A DNA stretch of 64,000 nt. Origin: Antitrichia curtipendula. Taxonomy: Eukaryota; Streptophyta; Bryopsida; Hypnales; Leucodontaceae. A model generated the notes under the pieces. It was given only the letters and a program-made list of their open reading frames with translations. It did not search any database and had not been told where the DNA came from. Where the stretch lies: assembly GCA_951230915.1 (NCBI GenBank), contig OX579640.1:8390981-8454980 (forward strand), written 5' to 3'. A program made the translations under genes and the position numbers. Positions 49,789-59,929 of the stretch are shown here, piece by piece; position 1 is the stretch's first letter, and each line of letters begins with the position of its first letter.

Positions 49789-52190
49789 AGCTAGGATTAT
49801 ATATATGGCTAATTACTATATAATGATACTTCCTTCATATAGTATAATAGTATACATGCTTGAGCATGAATGACAAATATTGATGTAATCAAATATTTAT
49901 TAGAAAATAAGCATGTTCCTTGATTTAGACTGCTTGAACATTTCAAAGCATGAGTGCTTCGGTAATAGCATGTAGGACTTGGTACATAGATTTTTATTTC
50001 TTTTAGGACGGTGTCCTCCAATTGCGGTTTTGCAAAGTTATTGAAATTGTGATTGATGTTATTGTTCTTTTAGTAAGTTTCCTTTTGTTAATTGAAAATT
50101 AGAATCGGCACTTTCTCTAAAATGTTATTTTGCAATAATTAGATAATTGGAAATTGGACAATTCCAAGTAACTCTTTAGCATGTACATGGGAAGTAAAAC
50201 AAAATAGACAATTAGACAGGTGTTCATGAGTGATGCATTGTTGAAGATGTTGACATTATTTTTGTATGTGCTCGTTTTTTGCAGAAAGAAATAGAGTGGG
50301 TGGCGCAATAATATAGAGAGGGAGCTTCACAGACGTACATACAGTGCGAGTTCTTGGAGAATAAATCAACAATAGCATTTGCATCAGGTTTTTGTCTTGA
50401 CGCCTTTGTGATGTTGTTCAACAATTCAATGGATTATTATTTCTATAAGAGCTGAAATTTGATGTTTGAGCTGAAGCTGTATATATTTCCACAAATAAAT
50501 ATTAGAACAAGCAATTTGAATTATGATTACAAAATTTATTTTAATTGTCATTTTTATAGCATATTTCATTGTGGGCTCTTCTAGTACATTTTGGTTAGAT
50601 TGTACCACCTACACTCCAAAAACATTGATGACAAGCAATACAAGTAGTTAACATTAAAAGGATGTTAGTAGAGCTCTATTCCATTTTTTTTTCACGTAAA
50701 ATTTATTTAATCTTATATTTCATATAGTATTTGTAGCCATTTAAAATTTTATTCCATTTTCAAGAATTAATAGTGGATGTTTTTATTTTATTTTGCTAAG
50801 TATCATTTTTGAGTTATGTAGTCGAAGAAATTTCCCATGAATGAACAAAAGAGATTGAAAGAGTTTTATGCTAGAAGACAACATAAATGAATAGAGTTTT
50901 TAAATTAATTAGGATGTGTTACAAAAATTTTGTTGTACATCTTAGTTTTTTTAACCTAATTGTCAGTAGGACAAAAGGTTGGTGTCAATTTCATTGTGAA
51001 TTTAAAAAAAAGAAAAGGAAATAACGTTTTGTATTACATTTCATAATCTTTAGAAATTTTTGAGGCATGTTTATCATCAAATAACTCATTTTATAAGTGA
51101 ATGATTATCATTTTTCTATTAAATTCTTGTCGCAAAGGTGTGCTTCGCAGTGTTCACTTTCCGTAGCGTTGAAGACTCTTGCAATCAATCCTCACAGTTA
51201 TCAGATTTTGTAGCTAAACTCGAAAGAGACATACATTTCCAAAGATTGTCGATGTTTTTGTTAAAAACAATATATGAATTGGGTTTCAATCTGGGTTTGA
51301 CATGTGAAAAGCGGATTGGGATATTGCAATTTTTTCCACCAAATTCAAAGTCTTCAAAATCTAATAGTATAATCTTCCAATGCATAAATGGTAGTATTGT
51401 GTATTCTATTTAAATTTGGTCTGTGGCATGTCTAATTTTTGGAATAATAACAATTTCCAATCAAAAAAATAAAAGTTAGTTATATAAAAGTTTGGCTTCA
51501 TGTTCATTTTTTTACAAATTCTAAAAATCTCAATGCAATCTTCTTGCATGTAGGTGTTCGTACCTGTGTAGAATTGTTTTAAGTGTGCTAAATTTTTTTA
51601 ATTTGTCTCCAATGTTTACCAATTTTGTATGATTGTATTTTTCTTGACTAACTTCACTAAGACAACTTAAGTAGAAGATTAAGAAACAACATGAATTGAG
51701 TATGAATGACTGAGTCAAATGTTTGTGGATCCTGTTTGTTGTAGCAACTGAACTAGAATTCAGTATTTGAGAGAACATAGTGACATGCAACGTTAACATC
51801 AGTGTATATTGAAATTTCATGTTCAGTGCAATATGCAAACATCTATTCATTTGAGTTGTTTTTGTAGTATTAATTACACAAATTAGAAGAATACATATAC
51901 ATAACAATAGTTGTTTCAAATGTAGGTGCATCTACTTGTATGAATTGTGTTGGTGTGGAAATTAAGTATTCTGAGGCATTAATTATTGTTTATATGTCAT
52001 TAACAATTAAAGTAGTTTGAGGCCTTGAGTTTCTGTGGACTAATTTTGAACATCACTAAGACGGTAGCATGTTTTCGTTGTATTTTGTATGATGAAAGAT
52101 ACAGTCTTGAACTTCTGCATATAACTGTGAAAACATTGAAAAGCATCCTCAAGTATGAAACTGTTGGTTTTCAATTATTTGTAGGTCACC
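49789..52190. other. AT-rich interior of the large element, no gene seen
   Basis: No supported coding region was found. Just before 52191 the sequence TTATTTGTAG then GTCACCATGG looks like a splice acceptor followed by a good start context, so this stretch may hold the promoter and a 5' intron of the right-hand ORF. Confidence 0.35.
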
Positions 52191-55100
52191 ATGGCACCCA
52201 AGGTTCATTCAAAGTGGTTAGAGCATGGATGGTGGATTGTAGCGGAGGGTACGGAGAAGTCTTTTTTGTGGGTCATGGATTTTTCAATCGAGGAAGGGCG
52301 TTACTGGGCTGCATTGAGGACGTCTTTCGGAGTTGTTGAGGGCCTTACAAGCACTGCAGATGGAGGACTGACTGTTTCAGTGAGTAATACTGAGATGGCA
52401 TTGGAGAAGTATAAACTGAAGAAGTCGCTCATGATGGCTCCAATACCACCAGAGCTCTTTTTAGTTATGTCACCAATCTATGGCTTGAAGACCTTGGCAA
52501 AGTCTTGGAAGAATGTGCCTGAAGAACTACGGATAAGCAGAGAAGCATCAGTTCAGAAGTTTAAGGATATGACCCCTCAACAGTTGCACGACGCACGCAC
52601 TCGGTATAGAGAGATTCAAAGTCATGAAGAAGTACCGAGAGAGAATCCTGACGTTGGCAATGAGCGTCCTATATATAGAGATCTGAAAGACACAAATGAA
52701 GTTTATCGAAATGCAGTTGTTCCGGTAAATGAGAATTGGGTTTCTTTGAACGAACGTAACCGGAAGCAAGATGCTGTTGAGGAGGGAATAGCAAGCCTTG
52801 CAGAGGAAGATGAAGTGCTTAAAAGGCAAAGAATTCAACGTCAGCGTCTGCAGTCTACAACATCCAATGTTGTTGTTGAGCCCACGGGAGATACTGAAGT
52901 TGAGAGGCATGAAAAGGTAGTAATACAAGGAAACGCCCCAATTATGCCAACGTCAGTGGAGGTGGAAGTTGGAGGGAAATTGTTGCAATTTGTGGAGACT
53001 ACATCTGAAATCCCCATACCAGATCCAGTAGTAATGTTCCAAGAGCTTGAACAAAGGTGAAGTTGGAACTCCTGTAATAGTCACAGAAGTTGGATCAGGG
53101 TCGAGACGTCCAATAGTGGGCTCAGGTAAACAAATATATAGGTCACGTATTGTAGTGGCCAATATGGAGGCTCAAAGATCTAGTGTTGCAAGAAGACGGG
53201 ATGCTGGTAGAGGACGTGGGAGAACTCGAGTACAACGTCATCATGAACAGGAAGAGGTCTCAGAAGGTCAGGAACACCATCACACTCTTGAAATGGGTTC
53301 AACAGAGGAGAGAAGGGTTCCAAGGCGAACTGTAGCTCAAACACGTCGTCAAATAGCTACTAGACAAGAACGTCCTCCACAAGGAAATGATGGGCAAGAA
53401 GCAGTTTACGATGATGATTCTTCAGAGGGGGAGCCAGAGCAGATACCTACCCGGCGATTGTTACAAAATGTTCTCAAAGCGCCTGTGGTATTTCCAACGG
53501 AGAGTGAATACAAAGCGAGGTACATATTGGGGCACAATGAGTTCTTTGATGCAGACATCAATAGTATTTGGGACGTGAAGAATGTTGAGACGAATCATAG
53601 AGTGCTAATGGAGTGATGAGTGAATGAAATTTATGAGCGCCTTAGGGGATCAGAAGCTGACGAAGTTAGTGCAGTAACACTTTGTCCCATTGCGTATTTC
53701 TAGAGAAATCCGGATGAACAAGGCGAGACAAAGATGGTTGAGGTTCCCTTCAGTCAAGAGGGTGCAGCACGAGAATTTGAAGTTGCTTTTCTGAAGCATT
53801 GTGAAGCTGATCCATCTATATCGAACGCTGCTATTAGGAAGCGATGGCTGGAGGACAATATTGCATGGGAGCCAGTAGACGGACAACACATTGTTGGTGC
53901 ATGTAAACAAGTACAACGGGAAAGAAGAGAGGGTAACTTGTCTGATACGAAGTACTATTCGCAATTCAAAAGACAAAGAGCAAAGTTTGTGGTGTACAAC
54001 AACCCACAGTTCTACATTGAAGCATCAGTCAGAATAAATGCAAGGGAGTTTGATCGCAAGTTCTTCATAACGCATTACGAGAATCTGATAAAGTTGCGTG
54101 ACATTTGGAAAGCATGTGGAAGTCCAAGTGTAACAACTCGATTTGATGATGCACATAAAGCCAAGGCATTGACAATGGCGGCAAGTGCGTTACATTGGAG
54201 CCAAGATTTATCGAAGCACATGTCGCTAGGAAGTTTATCCAAAAAAACGATTGATTTTACACGCCATGCTTGGAACGAAGATGAGGAATCGTACAAGGCT
54301 ATTTTGCAGGTGTGCAAAGACTATGAAGAAGGCAAATTATTTTTTAGCAAGAAGGCGGAAATGAGATGGAAGAAAATGGCAAGGGAGCAAAATCTTGATG
54401 TCACTATGGATGGAAGCTCGAAGAAAAAGAGGATGGAGAAGACTTGGTTCAAGCCTTTGAGCAAGATTTCAACGGAGAATTATTTACGTGTGGTCAAGCA
54501 AATGGCTGCCAAAGATGTGATAGGAGGGAAGCAAAGATCGCAATGTTACTATTTCGATAGTGTTGCTTCTCCAAACCCATCGAAAGGCACGTTAGCATAT
54601 GCAGTGGATCGATTACAACGGAAGGATGCTGTTAGAAATCAAGTCCGGTTTTTGATGGTGCAAGCAGGAGATGAAAATCCATCATCTGTACATGATTTTT
54701 TCGCCATAAATGCAAGCAAGTACGGAGATTCGCGTGGGAGGCAATTCATTCTAATGGAGAAGACATTGGATAATGACGCAAAGACTTTATGGTGCTCGCC
54801 TGCAGTGAAAATGGTGCAAATGTTGAACAATTTTGAAAAACTCATCCCAACATTTGTTCGGCAATACTTTGTAGATATTCGAGCTGGTCGCAAAGGATAT
54901 GCGGACTATGGTCGAGACGTGGAAATCGTATCGAATGCTTAATGGAATTGGCAAGTTTCCCTCTCTAGAGTTCAACACGAAAATAGTGAAGCAGTACTGC
55001 ATGTCAAGTGTCGTGAAGGGTTCTTCGAGGATAAGTACATAGAACTTGGAAAACCGTATTTATGGATTTTTGATTGTAGACGGGGAGGTTCGGAAGGAGA

Positions 55101-56556
55101 GGAACTGCAATGGTCAAATGAAGACTACAGCAAAGTTATGCAACAACTTTAGAATTGGATGTCTTTAATTTTATGGTGGAATGCTGTGTTCCTTTTTCCG
55201 GCAGGCGTATACTTCGATGAGGAAATGCAATCCAGAATGGCATTGCCATAGGGTTGTCACGTATTAGAGGGTTCTTGAATATTTAAGCGACAAACTGTGT
55301 CTTCATATGTGCATGATCTACGTCATGGTGAAGAACGAAAGCATGGAGTTCAACCTGTGGGCAACGTTGTCATCATCATGCAATATCCCGAGGAGAGTGG
55401 GCCCATGGAGAACCTTCCAAGTAGTGTAGACGATTTGGATGTGGTATTTCAAAACTCTTGGAGTGTAGAAGTCATGCCTCGAGCGGAGGATAAGTTGGAG
55501 AGGACCCCAACGGAGTTGAAGAAGATAGTGCAGATGTACCTGCCACGGAATTGGAGACTGGTGACATTGGGCATTACTATGGCAGTGTCAGGGATTCTAG
55601 AGACTGGATTCGTGGGCAATGAAATTATAATTATGGAAGGAGCGACGGCTCAAACGTAATTTGTGTACAACACATTGCAATTGGTGTATAGGGATAAAAT
55701 GGCAATGGTCAATAGTGTGAGTGCAGCAGCGGAACGTAGGTTTTTGCAAGTGTTGAATACAACAAGCAAATCACCTAATCAAAGTGCTCTCCAAGCAAAT
55801 GTGAGATAGCCACGTAGTAGTTCAAGAAGGGTCCTGCAACCATTGAGGGAGTCATCAGAGGAACGAGCAAGATTTCAAGTGTCTGTATAAGACAAGCAGA
55901 AGGGCAAACAGACTGCAATTGATTCGGGAGCTTCATCAGATGATACAGAGTCCGAGAGAACACACTCAGACGATTTACCTAGTGGTGGCCGAAGTCTAGG
56001 TTCTGTAGACATCAATGCCATGGATAAAGTGCGCGGGGATGGAGCGGACTCAATGGAAATGGAAGAAGATCCTGATTATGCTCCAACAAGAAATACTAAT
56101 GATGTGGAGAATGTAAAAGCGGAAGATGTAGGAGTTGGCGTGAGAGAAATTGAAGGTACATCAGCATCAATGGAATCCATGTCAGCGTTATCTGCATTTA
56201 GCATGTTGGACTCCATGAATTTGGTATCCGGTGAAGACAGATATTTCTATGATAGAGAACACGTACGATATACTCGAACCGGTGAAGAAGGACAGTACGT
56301 GTTCCACCGCCAAATTTCTATCTTAGAAGGTCCTACCTTATCGCCAACTTTATCAGAAGGAGTGTCAACGCCTGTTGCAAGTGCTATGGTGGATAGGACG
56401 CTGCAGTACACAACTTCGGTCTTAGTGAGTGAAGTTGGTGGACCAAGTTTGGTTGAAGAAGCAGAGGCAGTTGATGGAAGGGAAGGAGAGGAATTGACAC
56501 AATCATCTGCACAAGTATTAGAGACACCAGATGAAGCAGTATCAGAACAAGCGTAG
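52191..56556 (+). pseudogene. Unknown ~1450-codon transposon cargo protein, ten premature stops and one frameshift
   Basis: The frame opens at an ATG in CACCATGG (52191), shifts by one base near 53047-53060, then stays in a single frame to 56556. Internal stops are at 53614-53619 (two), 53701, 54940, 55150, 55249, 55276, 55657, 55807 and 55888 (first base given). Composition stays protein-like across the stops. Segments: N-terminal MAPKVHSKWLEHGWWIV (Trp-rich); Arg/Glu-rich linkers; a ~400-aa charged helical block (53734-54942) with KFVVYNNPQFYIEASVRIN and FDRKFFITHYENLIKLRDIW; a segment with KIVQMYLPRNWRLVTLGITM; an acidic Ser-rich end. I recognise no domain. It faces outward towards the right terminus, mirroring the DUF7869 ORF. 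A structural or accessory protein of the element is a guess. Some gaps could be introns. Confidence 0.6.
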
Positions 56557-56989
56557 TGCAGTTCCTACAATGGCAGTGCAGGATGTGTGAGAATGCTGAT
56601 AGTGTGTGTTAGTTTATAAAATGTTTGTGGATATTGGAGTGAACGCTTTTTGTTTGGTGTGAACCTATATTTTGGGAATGTGAAGATAGTTGTCAAACCT
56701 TCAATGTCAGATTTGGTTTTCTAAATAAATCTTTTCATCACTTGTAATGATTAATGGTGTACATGTGATGTTACTATGAAAATGGTTTAATAATAATGTA
56801 ATTGTAGGATACATTATTGGAAGACTGGAACATGAAAGATAAAAAAGTGATTGAGTTGACATAATCATGTGTTTGCAATTGGTTTAACTCAAAAAAAAAA
56901 ATTTAGGGCACCTTTGTAGAAAATTCCTATGCTAAATTGAAAGATTGCATGATGTAACATAAAAAACGTGTTATTGAAAATATGGGGGG

Positions 56990-57089
56990 TACCTAATTTT
57001 TTGAAAATCACTTTTTAGTGAATAGTTTTCCGTACGGTCATTGCACTTGGTCAAGTGCAAGAATGTCTAATTCGGTGTTACTCGTGCTC
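56990..57089 (-). repeat. Right terminal inverted repeat of the large element
   Basis: It is the partner of 29853-29950. Its inner part also contains TTGCACTTGGTCAAGTGCAA (57041-57060), an almost perfect palindrome, and a second small hairpin, CACTTTTTAGTG (57009-57020). Confidence 0.7.
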
Positions 57090-57120
57090 TAAAAACGTCC
57101 TCTAATGCAAAGGTTTATTT

Positions 57121-58290
57121 TCCTTTCTTATTGCACCATCAATGTACTATACAAATTGTGTACATTCAGGAGGTTGACGCTTTTAGTGACCAATGTGTTT
57201 CAACTTCAAAAACTCACAACTAATTCCACGAAACTCCAAAAAATATGAAACAACTTGGTTTAGATGCCAATTCCACTTGTCTTTTAAGGAAATTTTACTG
57301 AAAAATATTTCAAGAAACATAACTTCTGCAAATTAATTATCAACTCTTAAATGGCCGCTTTATAGACCTCCTACCTTAGTACTCGGTTCAATACCTTAGA
57401 TATTGCAGATTGTTGTTGGCAAGAACAAGAGGATATAATTGTCAAAGATCTTACAAGATTTATTAGCAAGGTCAAGGATAACACTCACTATCTATGCCTT
57501 TATGGCATATGATGCACGGTTTTAGAACAGCTTGTGCAACCCTCTAAATACTCAAGTGCCTTCAATTGAGATTTGTCCAATTTAGAGGGGATGGCCATTT
57601 ATATCCTCAACAATACAACTCACTAAAATATACTCCCAATCAATCACAACTTATGGAACTTGCAAATGCAAAAAGTAATCTATCATTCATTATGACGACT
57701 TGCTAATTCTAAGAGAAAATATAGCTTGTAGAACGATTAGTGACCCCTTCAAATATGACTTATTTGTAAGGGGTGAAAAGTAAAGGTAGAGTCTGACATA
57801 CATTGAAATTGATTGCTTATCCTCCCAAAATTAAGGTGGGTGGGGATATTTGAAAGGCTGCAAGAGATGTTCTTAGGATTCAGGCTCTTAGTATATGCTT
57901 TTAAGTCTTCGTAACTAGAAGAACTACAATAATAGACATTGAAATTGCACCACAGGTTCTAAAACTGCCCACATTCTCAAATGTACATTATGTGTACATG
58001 TTGCTTTTTCATAGCCTTCAGTAATGTACAAACTATGTACATTTTAGGAGGTGGTTGATTTTAGAGCCCTACGTCATTTCAACTTCAAAATTTTATAATT
58101 AATAATTAATTCCACGAAGCTCCCCAAAAATATGAAACACCTTGGGTTAAGTGCCAATTCCACGTGTCTTTCAAGGAAAATTAACTGAAAACTATTTCAA
58201 GAAATTTTTACCTTCCTAAAATTCAGTTTCAGCTCTTAGGTGGGCGATTTCTGGACCTGTTATCCCACTGTCTCTTGATTCACATTGGTC
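57121..58290 (+). repeat. Diverged ~240-bp direct repeat pair, ~885 bp apart
   Basis: 57140-57380 and 58025-58280 share AATGTAC..TGTACATT, AGGAGGT, TTTCAACTTCAAAA, AATTCCACGAA, ATATGAAACA and GCCAATTCCAC in order. The copies differ by many substitutions. No long terminal repeat hallmarks or coding sequence lie between them, so a segmental tandem duplication seems likelier than a retrotransposon. Confidence 0.65.
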
Positions 58291-58704
58291 TCACAGACCA
58301 GAGCTTCTCTTCTTCTAGTGAAAGCATGAAAACTGTCAAAGCATGTTTGAGGTTTGTCTGGTGTGGAGATCCCCTGTTTCTGCATCACACTCATGTTCTG
58401 TTTCAACACCCTAAACTAGACTAGAATCTCTGTCACGGGCAGTTGGACATTGGATCGATCAATGGCATTGGAGTCATTGATGGAGACATGACGTACGATG
58501 GTGTAACATCGCATGTTTCAATCGAAATTTTGTAGGTGTTTGAAAATTTTCCATTGTTACAAACCTTTTGTGCTTCTTAGCAACCTCGGCATTATTGTTT
58601 TCAGCACACATCAAGATGAGATAGCAATCTGTTTTTGGATAATTGCAGGCGCGGGGAGCTTTGTAGGGTTTCCTGTGGACTAATCTAGGTGTCTTTTCCA
58701 GCTG

Positions 58705-58916
58705 ATGAGTGTGCTTATGGATACAATTTGTTTGCTTCGATTCTTGAGAGCTCGCTGCTCATCTGTGTCTCAGAAGCGATTTGGCTTGAAGCGATTGGCA
58801 CCGAACCACTGCTTCACACCTAGATTGCTTGGCTCAGAAATCTTTAGCTGGAGCCGGAATAAGTCAACGGCATCGGGCGTTCACGTCTTTCGAGGAGATT
58901 CATTTCTGCTTTTGGA
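58705..58916 (+). other. Candidate organelle-targeting first exon for the oligoribonuclease gene
   Basis: An ATG at 58705 opens a 71-codon frame rich in Arg, Ser and Leu and nearly free of acidic residues (LLRFLRARCSSVSQKRFGLK), typical of a mitochondrial presequence. A possible GT donor at 58917 and an acceptor ending at 59075 (TTTTACAG) would join it in phase to the open frame leading into the oligoribonuclease ATG. Phase agreement is seen; the splice itself is inferred, and the donor (GTAATA) is not strong. Confidence 0.35.
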
Positions 58917-59127
58917 GTAATAAGTTGATGAGATTCCAGGATGTTTGAGAGTTTTTGGAGCGAAAGGTGTGTGTGCATCTGTAGAGAGTAGTTTGCGGAA
59001 GGACGTTTGACTGTCAGACTGTGTGGAATTTCTCTGTGTGTTGTAAGGGAATTAGGGTTTCGGATAGTTTTACAGTGTTTGCGTTTCGGATAGTTGCGTT
59101 CGTTTGAAAAAGAAAAGTTCGATCTCG

Positions 59128-59829
59128 ATGGAGAAGCTTCAGAATCGTTACTCTGCGCTTCATTTGTTGAGCGAGGAAGAGGAGGAGGAACAGAGGAGTA
59201 CAGAGAACGCGGCCAAGAGTTCTGGCAGTGGCAAGAAGAAACTTGGCGGAGGAAAGGGCAAGGAAGAGGAGCCGGAGGTGTCCCGAATGCGAATGCCACT
59301 CGTTTGGATAGACCTAGAGATGTCGGGGTTGGATATCGAGAAGGACAGGATTCTGGAGATTGCGTGTATAGTAACAGACGGGAAGCTGGAGAAGATGGTG
59401 GAAGGTCCTGATATTGTGATCTCGCAGCCTGAGGAGGTCCTCGCAGGGATGGGGGACTGGTGTACAGAGCACCACGCTGCGAGTGGACTGACGGAAAGCG
59501 TGCTGGCAAGCCCAGTGACGGAGCAAGAAGCCGAGCAAGAGGTGTTGCAGTTCGTGCGAAAGCACACGAGAGGGAACAACGGGCAACCTCTGCTCGCCGG
59601 GAACTCGGTATACGTGGACCTCAAGTTCATGAAGAAGTATATGCCCACCTTGGCTGCCGAATTTTCGCATGTGTTGGTGGACGTGAGCAGCATCCGTGCG
59701 CTCTGTGTGCGTTGGTACCCCCGGGAGGCCGAAAAGCAACCGTCCAAAAAGCAGCAGCATCGTTCATTGGAAGACATCAAGGAGAGTATTGCAGAGCTCA
59801 AGTATCTCCGGCGCTCCATTTTCAAGTAA
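59128..59829 (+). CDS. Oligoribonuclease (DEDDh 3'-5' exonuclease, ORN/REXO2 family)
   Basis: It degrades the 2-5 nt RNA fragments left by other nucleases; plant and animal members act largely in mitochondria. The product is 233 aa in one exon. After a 50-residue acidic then Lys/Gly-rich leader comes the DEDDh exonuclease core: VWIDLEMSGLD (Asp62, Glu64), GDWCTEHHAASGL, LAGNSVYVDLKFMKKYMP (Asp164), DVSSIRALCVRWYP, and HRSLEDIKESIAELKYLR (His211, Asp216). All catalytic residues are present, and the length past the leader equals bacterial Orn (~180 aa). I chose the ATG at 59128; an in-frame non-ATG extension exists upstream and may be joined to a presequence exon at 58705. The gene starts about 2 kb beyond the end of the large element. 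Confidence 0.94.
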   Translation: MEKLQNRYSALHLLSEEEEEEQRSTENAAKSSGSGKKKLGGGKGKEEEPEVSRMRMPLVWIDLEMSGLDIEKDRILEIACIVTDGKLEKMVEGPDIVISQPEEVLAGMGDWCTEHHAASGLTESVLASPVTEQEAEQEVLQFVRKHTRGNNGQPLLAGNSVYVDLKFMKKYMPTLAAEFSHVLVDVSSIRALCVRWYPREAEKQPSKKQQHRSLEDIKESIAELKYLRRSIFK

Positions 59830-59929
59830 CCGCAGAAGAGACAGCTAAGCTGCAGCAGCTTTGGCAAGGCGTCGGCCACACTAAAGGATTTGGAGGGCGC
59901 CTGTCAACATACAACTGCAAGTGATCCTT

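Larger units (their letters stand above)
29853..57089. mobile_element. Large (~27.2 kb) decayed DNA transposon with terminal inverted repeats and cargo ORFs
   Basis: Left (29853 onward) and right (57089 inward) ends match in inverted orientation. Both begin near AGCAC, then AACACC(A/G)A, then ATTAGACATTCTTGCACTTG, then a GCACTTG-bearing short palindrome, CGTACG, and a weaker AGTSATTTTC..TTAGG block, roughly 60-100 bp in all. Inside, two long outward-facing coding regions lie close to the ends: a DUF7869-type protein (minus) and an unknown ~1450-codon frame (plus). The middle holds nested hAT, TTAA-type, fold-back and CACTA-type elements. Removing the nested elements I can define leaves about 17 kb. 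A target duplication is not certain (TA on both sides at best). The alternative is two related elements that each lost one end. Confidence 0.6.

Noticed and set aside
30174..56556. An alternative genetic code or programmed readthrough to explain the in-frame stops
   Set aside because: Host genes in the same window end normally at standard stops, and both interrupted ORFs also carry insertions or a frameshift, which fits decay.
29845..57098. An 8-bp target duplication around the large element
   Set aside because: The flanks CTCCATAA and CTAAAAAC agree at only about half the positions. TA is the longest match next to the ends, so no duplication is claimed.
57140..58280. Reading the direct repeats as LTRs of a retrotransposon
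   Set aside because: There is no TG/CA end structure, primer-binding site, polypurine tract or coding sequence between the copies.
59160..59879. Long minus-strand open frames of 148-239 codons
   Set aside because: They are antisense to the oligoribonuclease coding region and reflect its GC-rich codon use.
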